Shown: positions 25,652-34,124 of the stretch, one piece after another | Numbering within the stretch: the first letter of the stretch is position 1 | Layout: every line of letters begins with the position of its first letter | Assembly (NCBI GenBank): GCA_037721555.1 | Contig: JBBJOI010000013.1 | Span: 5,720 to 69,719 of the forward strand | Source: Gaiellasilicea sp037721555 | GTDB lineage: Bacteria; Actinomycetota; Thermoleophilia; Gaiellales; Gaiellaceae | Reading direction: 5' to 3' | Length of the DNA: 64,000 bases | Made by a program: the position numbers and the translations under genes | Notes under the pieces: generated by a model | The model's input: the letters and a program-made list of their open reading frames with translations, nothing else | Databases searched by the model: none | Told to the model about the DNA's origin: nothing

Positions 25652-28087
25652 TTAGAGCACGAAGTTGACGAGCTTGCCCGGCACGACGATCGTCTTTCGG
25701 GGCTCCGCCCCGTTCAGGTAGGCACGCACCTTCGCGGACGCGAGGGCGAGTGAGACCAACTCGTCATCGGGTGTCGCTGCCGGGATCCGCAGGCGGTCGC
25801 GGAGCTTCCCGTTCACCTGCACGACGAGCTCGAGCGTCTCGTGCTCCAGCATCGTCTCGTCGACGACCGGCCATGCCTGCTCCCAGAGCCGCTCGTGCCC
25901 CAGCACGGTCCACAGCTCCTCCGCGACGTGCGGCGCGTACGGCTGGATCAGCGAGACGGCCGTCTCGGCCGCGAAGCGAGCGCCAGGAGCGTCGGGAGCA
26001 CGCCCGATCTCGTTCACGAGCTCCATGACGGCGGCGATCGCGGTGTTGAACGAGTAGCGACGGCCGATGTCGTCGGTCACCTTCGCGATCGTCCGGTGCG
26101 CCTTCCGGGCGAGCTCTCCGTCACCGGAGCCGACGGGCTCGAGCGCCACCACCTCGTGAACGACCCGCCACAGCCGGCGGACGAAGCGCGTCATCCCCTC
26201 GATCCCACCCTCCGTCCAGTCCATGTCCTGCTCGGCGGGGCCGATGAAGAGGATGTAGAGGCGCACCGGATCGGCTCCGTACAGCTCGACAAGCTCGTCG
26301 GGTCCGATCACGTTGCCCTTCGACTTTGACATCTTGGTGCCGTCCATCTGCACCCAGCCGTTGCCGAAGAAGCGGCGGAACGGCTCGCGGAAGCCGACGA
26401 GGCCGAGATCGTTGAGCGCCTTGGCGAAGAAGCGCGCGTAGATCAGGTGCATCGTGGCGTGGTCGACGCCGCCCGTGTACTGGTCGACCGGACACCAGAA
26501 ATCGACCGGCGCTCGATCCCAGGGGGCTCCGTCGTTACCGGGGTCGCAGAAGCGGATGAAGTACCAGGAGGAGTCGACGAAGGTGTCCATCGTGTCGACC
26601 TCGCGCCGTGCCGGGCCGCCGCAGGCGGGGCAGGACGTCTGCACCCACTCCTCCGCACTCGCGAGCGGCGCCTGGCCGCGGGGCAGGTAGTCGTCGACGT
26701 CGGGCAGTACGACCGGGAGCTCCGCGTCGGGCACCGGGACAATGCCGTCCGTGTCGCAATAGACGACGGGGATCGGGCACCCCCAGTAGCGCTGGCGCGA
26801 GAACCCCCAGTCGCGCAGCCGAAGGTTCGTCGTTGCCTCGCCGAGTCCGCGCTCGGCCAGCCACGCCACGATCGCCTCTTTTCCCTCGGGGGCGCTCAAC
26901 CCGGTGAACGCACCGGAGTCGACCAGCACCTCGCTCTCGGAGTGGGCGGAGAAGGCGCCTGACACGGGCACGTCCCCGCCGACGGGTGCGACGACCGTCC
27001 GTACGGGCAGGTCGTAGCGGCGGGCGAACTCGTGGTCGCGCTCGTCGTGGGCAGGCACGGCCATGACCGCGCCGGAGCCGTAGTCCAGCAGGACATAGTC
27101 GGCGACCCAAACGGGCAGTTGCTCGTCGTTGACCGGGTTGGTGGCGTAGAGGCCCGTGAAGACGCCTGTCTTCTCGGCCGCGGCCGCACGCTCCGCGGCG
27201 CGCTTCGCCACCGCTCGACGCACGTAGTCGCGCACCTCGTCCGAGTCGAGCCGCTCGACGAGCGGATGCTCCGGCGCCAGGACGAAGAAGGTCGCGCCGA
27301 ACAGCGTGTCCGGGCGCGTCGTGAAGACCGGCACGTCCTCTCCCAGCTGCTCGATCCGGAACTTGACCTCGGCCCCCTCCGAACGGCCGATCCAATGCCG
27401 TTGCATCGCAAGCACGCGGGCGGGCCACTCGAGCTCCTTCATCGACTCCAGGAGCTCGTCCGCGTACTTCGTGGTACGGAAGAACCACTGCTCGAGCTTC
27501 CGCGACTCGACCTCGCTGCCGCAGCGCTCGCACCGACCGTCCTTCACCTGCTCGTTCGCCAGAACCGTCTGGTCGCGGGGGCACCAGTTGACCGGCGACT
27601 CCTTGCGGTAGGCCAGGTCGGCCTCCAGGAAGCGGAGGAAGAGCCACTGCGTCCAGCGGTAGTACTCGGGGAGGTGCGCTGCGATCTCGCGCTCCCAGTC
27701 GATTGCCCAGCCGATCTTCTTCATCGACGACTTGATCGAGACGATGTTCCGCTCGGTGATCTCGCGTGGGTGACCGCCCTCGGAGATCGCGGCGTTCTCC
27801 GCCGGCAGCCCGAAGGAGTCCCAGCCCATCGGGCGGAGCACCCGCATTCCGTTGCGACGGCGGAAGTGGCTGATCACGTCGCCCAGCGTGTACACGAGCA
27901 CATGGCCCATGTGGAGCGTCCCCGAGGGGTACGGCCACATCTCGAGGACGTATGTCGTCGTCTCCGAGCGGGGCGAGCCCGGCGAGGGACTCGCGGCGGA
28001 GAAGGCCCGCTCGTCCTCCCAGACACGCTGCCACTTCGGCTCGATCAGCCGGGGTTCGTACCGCTCCATCATCGTCTCGGGATCCAT
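25652..28087 (-). CDS. leuS: Leucyl-tRNA synthetase
   Basis: An 811 aa class I synthetase charging tRNA-Leu. The HIGH motif is in YPSGTLHMGHVLVYT, the KMSKS motif is intact (TKMSKSKGN), and the CP1 editing domain is present (TTRPDTLFGATFF). Zinc-type cysteines CPRDQ...CERCG and CPACG occur in two insertions. The C-terminal anticodon-binding and Leu-specific domains are complete. The start is ATG 28087, preceded by GGAG. A leader ORF, hairpin and intrinsic terminator precede the gene, indicating attenuation. Confidence 0.96.
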   Translation of the reverse strand: MDPETMMERYEPRLIEPKWQRVWEDERAFSAASPSPGSPRSETTTYVLEMWPYPSGTLHMGHVLVYTLGDVISHFRRRNGMRVLRPMGWDSFGLPAENAAISEGGHPREITERNIVSIKSSMKKIGWAIDWEREIAAHLPEYYRWTQWLFLRFLEADLAYRKESPVNWCPRDQTVLANEQVKDGRCERCGSEVESRKLEQWFFRTTKYADELLESMKELEWPARVLAMQRHWIGRSEGAEVKFRIEQLGEDVPVFTTRPDTLFGATFFVLAPEHPLVERLDSDEVRDYVRRAVAKRAAERAAAAEKTGVFTGLYATNPVNDEQLPVWVADYVLLDYGSGAVMAVPAHDERDHEFARRYDLPVRTVVAPVGGDVPVSGAFSAHSESEVLVDSGAFTGLSAPEGKEAIVAWLAERGLGEATTNLRLRDWGFSRQRYWGCPIPVVYCDTDGIVPVPDAELPVVLPDVDDYLPRGQAPLASAEEWVQTSCPACGGPARREVDTMDTFVDSSWYFIRFCDPGNDGAPWDRAPVDFWCPVDQYTGGVDHATMHLIYARFFAKALNDLGLVGFREPFRRFFGNGWVQMDGTKMSKSKGNVIGPDELVELYGADPVRLYILFIGPAEQDMDWTEGGIEGMTRFVRRLWRVVHEVVALEPVGSGDGELARKAHRTIAKVTDDIGRRYSFNTAIAAVMELVNEIGRAPDAPGARFAAETAVSLIQPYAPHVAEELWTVLGHERLWEQAWPVVDETMLEHETLELVVQVNGKLRDRLRIPAATPDDELVSLALASAKVRAYLNGAEPRKTIVVPGKLVNFVL

Positions 28088-28118
28088 ACCGTCTCCATCT
28101 CCACCCGTTTCCGGGTAC

Positions 28119-28144
28119 AAAAAAGCCTCTCGCTTGGAGAGGCT
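28119..28144 (-). terminator. Attenuator terminator before leuS
   Basis: The stem AGCCTCTC/GAGAGGCT, 5-nt loop, is followed by six U residues on the minus strand. It lies 32 bp before the leuS ATG and downstream of the leader ORF, so it must be bypassed for leuS expression. Confidence 0.8.
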
Positions 28145-28148
28145 CGTG

Positions 28149-28181
28149 GGAAGCCGCCGCGGCCTCCGCCGCGGTGCTTCC
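28149..28181 (-). promoter_or_regulatory. GC-rich leader hairpin of the leuS attenuator
   Basis: A two-part stem: GGAAGC with GCTTCC, enclosing CCGCGGC with GCCGCGG around a 4-nt loop. Its GGAGGC loop strand could alternatively pair with the GCCTC part of the terminator stem, and its GGAAGC arm with GCTTC inside the leader ORF. Mutually exclusive folding is therefore possible, though which pairing is the antiterminator is not settled here. Confidence 0.55.
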
Positions 28182-28185
28182 TGCG

Positions 28186-28206
28186 CTACAGAAGAAGCTG
28201 CTTCAC
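28186..28206 (-). CDS. leuS leader peptide, MKQLLL
   Basis: A six-codon ORF, GTG AAG CAG CTT CTT CTG and then TAG, lies just upstream of a GC-rich hairpin and a rho-independent terminator in front of leuS. Three consecutive Leu codons out of six, right before the structures, is the hallmark of ribosome-mediated attenuation: low charged tRNA-Leu would stall the ribosome on the Leu codons. A TAGCAT box seven bases before the GTG implies a leaderless start, so translation would begin at the mRNA 5' end. Confidence 0.65.
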   Translation of the reverse strand: MKQLLL

Positions 28207-28213
28207 TCCCTCA

Positions 28214-28219
28214 ATGCTA
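28214..28219 (-). promoter_or_regulatory. -10 box for the leuS leader, overlapping the lysA start
   Basis: TAGCAT on the minus strand, seven bases before the leader GTG. On the plus strand the same bases are the lysA start codon and the next codon, so the two divergent units share these nucleotides. Confidence 0.45.
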
Positions 28220-29476
28220 GCACTCTTCCCATCCACCGCCCGGATCGAAGTAGGGGAGCTCGTCGTCGGCGGCGTGCGCGCGACGGAGCTCGCCGAGCGG
28301 TTCGACACACCGCTCGTCGTGTACTGCGAGCAGACGTTGCGCCAGCGGGCGCAGCTCTTTCGGCGAGCGGCGGGCGACGCTCTCGTCGTCTACGGAACGA
28401 AGGCGTTCGCGAGCGTCGCGCTGCTGCGTTTGCTGGCAGCAGAGGGGCTCGGAGCGGACGTGTCCACGCTCGGCGAGCTCGGGTTCGCTCGTGCGGCCGG
28501 CCTGCCGGGCGAGTCACTCGTCGTGCATGGGAACAACAAGTCGGACGAGGAGTTACGGGCGGCGGCGGAGCTCGGTGCGCTCGTCGTGCTCGACGCGCCC
28601 GACGAGCCCGAGCGCGCGGCTGCCGTGGGCGTGCGGCGCGTGCTCGTCCGTGTGACCCCCGGCGTCGACGCGGCGACCCATGCAGCCATCCGCACCGGCC
28701 ACCTCGGCTCGAAGTTCGGCCTCGACGCGACGATGGCGTTGGAGGCAGTCCGCGCCGCGCTCGCAGTCGGCCTCGACGTAGAAGGTCTCCACGTCCACGT
28801 CGGTTCTCAACTGGTCGATGTCGCGGCGCACCTGCTGGCGGTCGAGCGACTCGCCGATCTGGCCGTCGCGTGCCGGGACGAGCTCGGCTGGACGCCGCGC
28901 GTGGTCGATGTCGGCGGTGGCTTCGGCGTCCGTCACGTGCCCGACGAACCGGAGCTGCCCGTTGAGGCGCTCGTCCGCGACGTCCTCGGGGCGGTCGGAC
29001 GAGAGTGGGCGGCGCGCGACCTCCCCACTCCCCGGCTGATCGTCGAGCCCGGCCGGGCACTCGTGGGGCCTGCAGCGTTCACCCTCTATCGCGTCGGCAC
29101 GGTCAAAGAGGCAGGCATTCGGAGCTGGGTCGCGATCGACGGCGGCATGTCGGACAACCCGCGCCCGCAGCTCTACGGGGCACGCTACTCGGCCCTACTG
29201 GCGAACCGCGCGGACGAAGCGGCCGTGGACGACTTCGCAATCGCCGGCAAGCACTGCGAGTCCGGCGATGTCCTGATCGAGCGAGCACGACTGCCCCAGC
29301 CGAGGCGGGGTGACATCTTGGCCGTACCCGCGACGGGCGCGTACACGCTCGCGATGAGCTCGAATTACAACAGCGTGCCGCGGCCGGCGGCCGTCTTCGT
29401 CCGTGACGGCAACGCGCGGTTGATCTTGCGACGCGAGACCGTGGCCGACCTACTCGCGCGCGAGTCTGAACGCTGA
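28214..29476 (+). CDS. lysA: Diaminopimelate decarboxylase
   Basis: A 420 aa PLP enzyme making lysine from meso-diaminopimelate. The PLP lysine is in VVYGTKAF (Lys63), HVHVGSQ lies in the barrel, VDVGGGFGVRH binds phosphate, EPGRALVG contacts the substrate and CESGD supplies the partner active-site Cys. ATG 28214 fits the family N-terminus (ALFPSTAR). There is no Shine-Dalgarno, and the gene diverges from leuS with its start codon inside the presumed leuS -10 box. Confidence 0.94.
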   Translation: MLALFPSTARIEVGELVVGGVRATELAERFDTPLVVYCEQTLRQRAQLFRRAAGDALVVYGTKAFASVALLRLLAAEGLGADVSTLGELGFARAAGLPGESLVVHGNNKSDEELRAAAELGALVVLDAPDEPERAAAVGVRRVLVRVTPGVDAATHAAIRTGHLGSKFGLDATMALEAVRAALAVGLDVEGLHVHVGSQLVDVAAHLLAVERLADLAVACRDELGWTPRVVDVGGGFGVRHVPDEPELPVEALVRDVLGAVGREWAARDLPTPRLIVEPGRALVGPAAFTLYRVGTVKEAGIRSWVAIDGGMSDNPRPQLYGARYSALLANRADEAAVDDFAIAGKHCESGDVLIERARLPQPRRGDILAVPATGAYTLAMSSNYNSVPRPAAVFVRDGNARLILRRETVADLLARESER

Positions 29477-29497
29477 AACTCGCGCAGGACGGTCTCG

Positions 29498-30058
29498 CTA
29501 CGGGCGCTCGTCGGCGCTGGCGCGTCGGCGCAGCTCGTCTTCGACCTGCGCCGGATCGAGCCCGCGGGCGGCGAGTAGCGCGTACAGGTGAAACCAGAGG
29601 TCGGCGGCCTCCTCGACGAGGCGCTCGTCCGACTCCGAGGCGCCGGCCAGCGCGACCTCGACGCCCTCCTCCCCCACCTTGCGCGCCGCCCGGCTCGGGT
29701 CGTCGAGCAGCGAGACGACGTACGACCCTTCGGGACGCTCCTGCTCGCGCTCCTTGATCCGCCGCCAGAGCCACGGCGCGAAGCAAGAGCTCGTGCCCGT
29801 GTGGCAGGTCGGACCTGCCGGGCGCACGCGCAGCAGGATCGCATCGCCGTCGCAGTCCTCGCGCAGCTCCTCGACGGCGAGCGTGTTGCCGGACGTCTCG
29901 CCCTTGTGCCAGAGGCGCGCGCGCGACCGGCTCCAGAACCACGCCTCCCCGCTTTCGCGCGTGCAGCGGAGCGCCTCGTCGTCCATCCAGGCGAGCATCA
30001 GCACGCGTCCTGTCGCCGCGTCCTGCACGATCGCGGGAGTCAGATCCGGACGTTCCAC
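29498..30058 (-). CDS. hisI: Bifunctional phosphoribosyl-AMP cyclohydrolase / phosphoribosyl-ATP pyrophosphatase
   Basis: A 186 aa HisIE enzyme for steps 2 and 3 of histidine synthesis. The HisI half (1-~100) has WMDDEALRCT, LWHKGETSGNT, EDCDGDAIL and CHTGTSSCF, whose Cys/Asp bind zinc and magnesium. The HisE half (~105-186) has KVGEEGVEVALA and EEAADLWFHLYALL. GTG 30058 was chosen, overlapping hisF by 19 bp. It is the last gene of the his operon. Confidence 0.93.
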   Translation of the reverse strand: MERPDLTPAIVQDAATGRVLMLAWMDDEALRCTRESGEAWFWSRSRARLWHKGETSGNTLAVEELREDCDGDAILLRVRPAGPTCHTGTSSCFAPWLWRRIKEREQERPEGSYVVSLLDDPSRAARKVGEEGVEVALAGASESDERLVEEAADLWFHLYALLAARGLDPAQVEDELRRRASADERP

Positions 30059-30780
30059 CCTGCCGCCCTCAGCTCGACCTTCAGCTCCCCGAGGCGCTCG
30101 GGGCGCTCGTGCACGATCGACGCCACGAGCGCGGCTTCCGCTCCGGCCTCGAACGCCTCGGCGAGGTGTCGCGCCTCGCCTGCACCACCGGAGGCGATCA
30201 CCGGCACCTCGACGGCCGCCGCGATCCGGCTCGTCAGCTCGAGGTCGTAACCACTTCGCGTGCCGTCGGCGTCGATCGAGGTGACGAGCAGCTCGCCGGC
30301 ACCCAGCTCGGCGGCGCGGCAGGCCCACACGGTTGAGTCGATTCCGCGCGAGCGGCGGCCGCCGTGGGTCACGAGCTCGCCTCCCCGGCTGTCGACCGCG
30401 CACACGACGGCCTGCGCGCCGAACTCGGCCGCGAGCTCGCCGAGCAGCGACGGCTCCTCGACCGCCGCCCGGTTGACCGCGACCTTGTCGGCTCCGGCGC
30501 GGAGCAGTGACCTCGCGTCTTCGAGACCGGCGATGCCGCCGCCCACCGTCAGCGGAACGGTCAGGGACTCGGCCGCGCGCTCCACGAGCTCGAGTGTCGG
30601 GCCGCGGCCCTCGACCGTCGCGACGATGTCGAGGAAGACGATCTCGTCGGCGCCGAGCTCCGAGTAGCGCTGCGCGAGCTCGACCGGGTCGCCGACGTCA
30701 CGCAAGGACTCGAACCGCACGCCCTTGACGACGCGGCCACCGGCGACGTCGAGACATGGAATCAGGCGTTTCTTGACCAC
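30040..30780 (-). CDS. hisF: Imidazole glycerol phosphate synthase, cyclase subunit
   Basis: A 246 aa half-barrel-repeat TIM barrel that closes the imidazole ring using ammonia from HisH. Catalytic Asp residues are in PCLDVAGGRVVKG (Asp10) and TSIDADGTRSGYDLEL; phosphate loops VGGGI and ASGGAGEARHL are present. It overlaps hisH by 19 bp, as expected for obligate partners. Confidence 0.95.
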   Translation of the reverse strand: MVKKRLIPCLDVAGGRVVKGVRFESLRDVGDPVELAQRYSELGADEIVFLDIVATVEGRGPTLELVERAAESLTVPLTVGGGIAGLEDARSLLRAGADKVAVNRAAVEEPSLLGELAAEFGAQAVVCAVDSRGGELVTHGGRRSRGIDSTVWACRAAELGAGELLVTSIDADGTRSGYDLELTSRIAAAVEVPVIASGGAGEARHLAEAFEAGAEAALVASIVHERPERLGELKVELRAAGWNVRI

Positions 30781-31364
30781 CGCAGCACGTTCTCGAGCAC
30801 ACGGGCGCCGGCGGAGCCGCTCCGTTCGGGGTGGAACTGCACGCCTGCTAGCGCATGCTGCTCGACGGCAGCGACGATCCTGCCGTCGTGCTCGACCTCG
30901 GCGACGGCGAGGCCGTTCGTCGGCTCCGCTGCGTAGCTATGGGCGAAGTAGACGTCTGCTTCGTCGAGCCCCTCGAGGAGAACCGACTCGCGCCGGAGCT
31001 CCAGCGAGTTCCACCCCATGTGCGGCACGCGACGGGCGCGCAGCCGGCGAACCGGGCCGCGTAGCAGGCCTAGGCCGCGGCCGCCCTCCTCGCTCTCGTC
31101 GAACAGGAGCTGCATGCCGACACAGATGCCGAGCGTCGGGCGCTCCCTGGCGGCGCGCTCGCGGAGCGCTGCGGCCACCTGCTGAAGGCCGCGGGCGGCG
31201 CTCTCGACGTGACCGACTCCGGCGATCACGGCAAGCGGCGCCTCGAGCACCTCGGCCGGATCCGTCGAGACGACGGTGGTCGCACCCGCCCGAGCGAAGG
31301 CGGCCGACACGCTGCGCAGGTTTCCCGCCCCGTAGTCGCACAGCACCACGTCTGGGCGATTCAC
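30762..31364 (-). CDS. hisH: Imidazole glycerol phosphate synthase, glutaminase subunit
   Basis: A 200 aa class I glutamine amidotransferase feeding ammonia to HisF. The nucleophile elbow is ICVGMQLLF with catalytic Cys; GVQFHPERSG supplies the His-x-Glu pair; YGAGNLRSV is the N-terminal strand. The start is ATG 31364, 52 bp after the hisC-hisB fusion. HisA is not between hisH and hisF here but is divergently placed. Confidence 0.95.
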   Translation of the reverse strand: MNRPDVVLCDYGAGNLRSVSAAFARAGATTVVSTDPAEVLEAPLAVIAGVGHVESAARGLQQVAAALRERAARERPTLGICVGMQLLFDESEEGGRGLGLLRGPVRRLRARRVPHMGWNSLELRRESVLLEGLDEADVYFAHSYAAEPTNGLAVAEVEHDGRIVAAVEQHALAGVQFHPERSGSAGARVLENVLRWSRNA

Positions 31365-31416
31365 GCGCGCCCCTCGCCGAGGAACGCGCGGGCGTAGGGC
31401 TTTGACGCAGGACGCT

Positions 31417-32985
31417 TCACGAGAGGCCTTTCGTCGAGCGGACGCCTGCGGTTCCCGCTGCGCACGCTTGGCGCAGCGCTTGCCCGAGCGCCTTGAAGGC
31501 CGCTTCCGCGACGTGGTGATCGTCGGCGCCCGAGGACTCGACGTGCAGGGTGAAGCCGCCCTGCATCGCTAGACGTTCGAGCGCGTGTGGGAGCAGGGTG
31601 AGAGCGAGCCCACCGACCCGATCGCCGCCGAAACGCAGATCGACCTCGGCGTGCGGCCGCCGGACGAGGTCGACGTCCGCCATCGCGCGCGCCTCGTCCA
31701 TCGGGACCGTCGCAGACCCGTAGCGTGCGAGCCCCTCTCGCGTGCCGAGAGCCTGCGAGAGGGCATCGCCGAACGCCGACAGGACGTCCTCGACAGTGTG
31801 ATGCTCGTCGACTTCCAGGTCGCCTCCGGCGAGGAGCTCGAGATCGACGTCGGCGTGGAACGCGCACAGCGTCAGGAGGTGGTCGAGGAACCCGATTCCG
31901 GTCTGCACGCGCACCCGGCCACGGCCGTCGAGGTCGAGAGACACGCGGACGGCAGTCTCGGACGTGGTGCGAGAGACGAAGCCCGACCGAGGCGTCGCGG
32001 GCGCGGAAGTAGCGCCGATCGCCGCGAGCAGCACGTCGTTCTCGTGCGGGCGGCGGAGGGTGATCCGGATGCCGTCCGAAAAAATGCGTACGACGAGTCC
32101 GAGCTCCTCCAGCCCCGCGCCCAGAGGCTTATCCGTCCGAACGTAGACGAAGTTCGTCGCCGTCTCCGGGCAGTCGTAGCCGGCCGAGACGAGCGCCGCC
32201 CGCACACGCACGCGCTCCGCGACCGTCTCCTCGACGTCGAGCCGAGGCTCTCTGAGCGCGGCCGCGGCTATCCTCGCGGAGGGACCGGTGACGTTTGCCG
32301 GCGCGCGCCGTCTCTCCAGCTCGCCCGCGACCTCGAGAGACGCAACCGCGTAGCCGATCCTGAGCGACGCGAGCCCGAACGCCTTCGACAGCGTCCGGAG
32401 CACGATCAGGTTCGGCTGGTCGGCCACCAGCGGGACGCAGGTCCGGCCGCAGTATTCGAAGTACGCCTCGTCGACCACGACCGCCGCGTCCGGGTGAGCG
32501 CGCCCTAGTTCGGCGATGTCGGCCGGATCGAGCAGCTCGCCGGTCGGGTTGTTCGGGTTGCAGATCCAGATGAGCGCTGCCCCCTCCGGCTCGGTCGTCA
32601 CCTCTGCTCCCTCGAGCTGGGTCACGAGGCCGTAGAGCGCGTAGGTCGGCGGCGAGAGGCAGGCTGCACGGCCGGGCCCGAGGTAGGTCCGCGCGCAGAG
32701 CGCGATCAGATCGTCGGCACCCGCGCCGACGACGACCTGCTCGGCCTTCACGCCGCAGTAGGAGGCGGCCGCCTCCCGCAGTTCGCGATAGGTTCCGTCC
32801 GGGTACTCGTTGAGCCGCGCCAGGCTCTCCGCGAGCGGTACCTGCGGCACGCCGGGCACCGGCGGCGTGTTCTGGTCGTAGCGGAGCACCTGCTCGGGGC
32901 GGAGGCCGTGCCGCTCCGCCACCTCGCGGGAGCTCGGCGACCACGCGTAGGGCGCGAAGCCCTCGGGGAGGGCGCGGGGGTTCAT
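31417..32985 (-). CDS. hisC-hisB: Histidinol-phosphate aminotransferase fused to imidazoleglycerol-phosphate dehydratase
   Basis: A single 522 aa chain carries two his enzymes. Residues ~1-330 are a HisC aminotransferase: CNPNNPTGEL, DEAYFEY, LSKAFGLASLRIGYA with the PLP lysine, and FSDGIRITLR. Residues ~340-522 are a complete HisB dehydratase: RTTSETAVRV, DEHHTVEDVL, DDHHVAEAAFKALG and STKG, with both His-rich metal motifs. The junction (APATPRSGFVS) is short and continuous, without a stop. These are non-consecutive pathway steps (dehydratase, then aminotransferase). It overlaps hisD by 4 bp. Confidence 0.93.
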   Translation of the reverse strand: MNPRALPEGFAPYAWSPSSREVAERHGLRPEQVLRYDQNTPPVPGVPQVPLAESLARLNEYPDGTYRELREAAASYCGVKAEQVVVGAGADDLIALCARTYLGPGRAACLSPPTYALYGLVTQLEGAEVTTEPEGAALIWICNPNNPTGELLDPADIAELGRAHPDAAVVVDEAYFEYCGRTCVPLVADQPNLIVLRTLSKAFGLASLRIGYAVASLEVAGELERRRAPANVTGPSARIAAAALREPRLDVEETVAERVRVRAALVSAGYDCPETATNFVYVRTDKPLGAGLEELGLVVRIFSDGIRITLRRPHENDVLLAAIGATSAPATPRSGFVSRTTSETAVRVSLDLDGRGRVRVQTGIGFLDHLLTLCAFHADVDLELLAGGDLEVDEHHTVEDVLSAFGDALSQALGTREGLARYGSATVPMDEARAMADVDLVRRPHAEVDLRFGGDRVGGLALTLLPHALERLAMQGGFTLHVESSGADDHHVAEAAFKALGQALRQACAAGTAGVRSTKGLS

Positions 32986-34124
32986 CGCGCCTCCACCGCA
33001 GCCGCATGCAGTGGAAGGCCCTCGGCACGTGCCAGCGGCCCGACGATGCGCCGCGCGCGGCGGAGCCCCTCCTGGGTCGCACGGACGATCTGCACCGGCT
33101 TGAGGAAGCTCTCGAGCCCGAGCCCGCCGGCCCCGCGTGCGAGGCCTCCGGTCGGGAGGACGTGCGTGGCTCCCGCGGCGTAGTCCCCGACGACCGCGGA
33201 CGTGCGCACGAAGACCGTGCCGGCGTTGCGCACCCGCTGCGCGACCGTCTCCGCATCGGACAACCAGAGCTCGAGATGCTCCGGCGCGTACGCCTCCGAG
33301 CGGGCGAGAGCCTCGTCGAGCGTGGATATGTCCTCGACGGTTACGTTGTCATATTTGGCAACAAGCGTCCCGACGGCCTCGGACAGCGAGTGGTCGAGAC
33401 TGAGCAGGATCGCCTCGCTGTCGGGACCGTGCTCGGCCTGCGCCAGCAGATCTGCAGCACACTGCGCGGCGTCGGCGACCGAATCGGCGACGATCATCAC
33501 CTCGCTCGGTCCGGCGGGTAGATCAATCGCGACGCGGCTCGACACGAGGAGCTTCGCGGCGGTCACCCAGCGATTGCCGGGACCGACGATCTTGTCGACC
33601 GGCGCGATCGTCTCAGTGCCGAAGGCGAGCGCGGCGACCGCCTGGGCGCCGCCGACCGCGTAGACCTCCGTCAGCCCAAGCTCGCGCGCGGTGGCGAGCG
33701 TCGCCTCGGCAGGCCGCGGCGTGACCACGGCGATCCGCTCCACCCCGGCCGCCAGCGCGGGCACGGCCGCCATGACGAGCGATGACGGATACGCGGCCCG
33801 TCCGCCAGGGACGTAGATGCCGACCGAGGAGAGCGGCAGCCAGCGGCGCTCTGCGAGGATGCCCGGCACCGCCTCGACCTTCGTGTCCGGGGGGCGTTGC
33901 GAGGCGCAGAAGGCCGCCACGGCGGCGATCATCTCCCGCACGGCCACGAGCACATCGTCCTCGAGGCGTGCGACCGCGAGCGCCTCGGCCGGGACGCGCA
34001 ACTCGGGCCGCTCGCCGTCGAGCCGCTCCGTCCAGTCGAGGAGAGCGGCGTCGCCGCTGGCGCGTATGTCCGCAAGGATCGCCGCCACCTCCGGCAGCAC
34101 GTCGTCCAGCCCCTGCGCTCTCAT
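32982..34124 (-). CDS. hisD: Histidinol dehydrogenase
   Basis: A 380 aa zinc enzyme for the last two oxidations, histidinol to histidine. Typical segments are VPGGRAAYPSSLVMAAVPA, VGGAQAVAALAFGTETI, DKIVGPGNRWVTAAKLLV, AGPSEVMIVAD, LLAQAEHGPDSEAIL and APEHLELW. The length is slightly short for the family (~430), at the N-terminus. It overlaps hisG and the hisC-hisB fusion by 4 bp each. Confidence 0.95.
   Translation of the reverse strand: MRAQGLDDVLPEVAAILADIRASGDAALLDWTERLDGERPELRVPAEALAVARLEDDVLVAVREMIAAVAAFCASQRPPDTKVEAVPGILAERRWLPLSSVGIYVPGGRAAYPSSLVMAAVPALAAGVERIAVVTPRPAEATLATARELGLTEVYAVGGAQAVAALAFGTETIAPVDKIVGPGNRWVTAAKLLVSSRVAIDLPAGPSEVMIVADSVADAAQCAADLLAQAEHGPDSEAILLSLDHSLSEAVGTLVAKYDNVTVEDISTLDEALARSEAYAPEHLELWLSDAETVAQRVRNAGTVFVRTSAVVGDYAAGATHVLPTGGLARGAGGLGLESFLKPVQIVRATQEGLRRARRIVGPLARAEGLPLHAAAVEAR

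Noticed and set aside
26535..28034. Long minus-strand frame inside leuS and similar Arg/Pro/Ala-rich frames throughout
   Set aside because: These are alternative frames of real genes in a high-GC genome; no motifs or starts support them.
28088..28220. T-box riboswitch for leuS
   Set aside because: No T-box core sequence or long specifier stem is seen; the short leader ORF plus terminator explains the region better.
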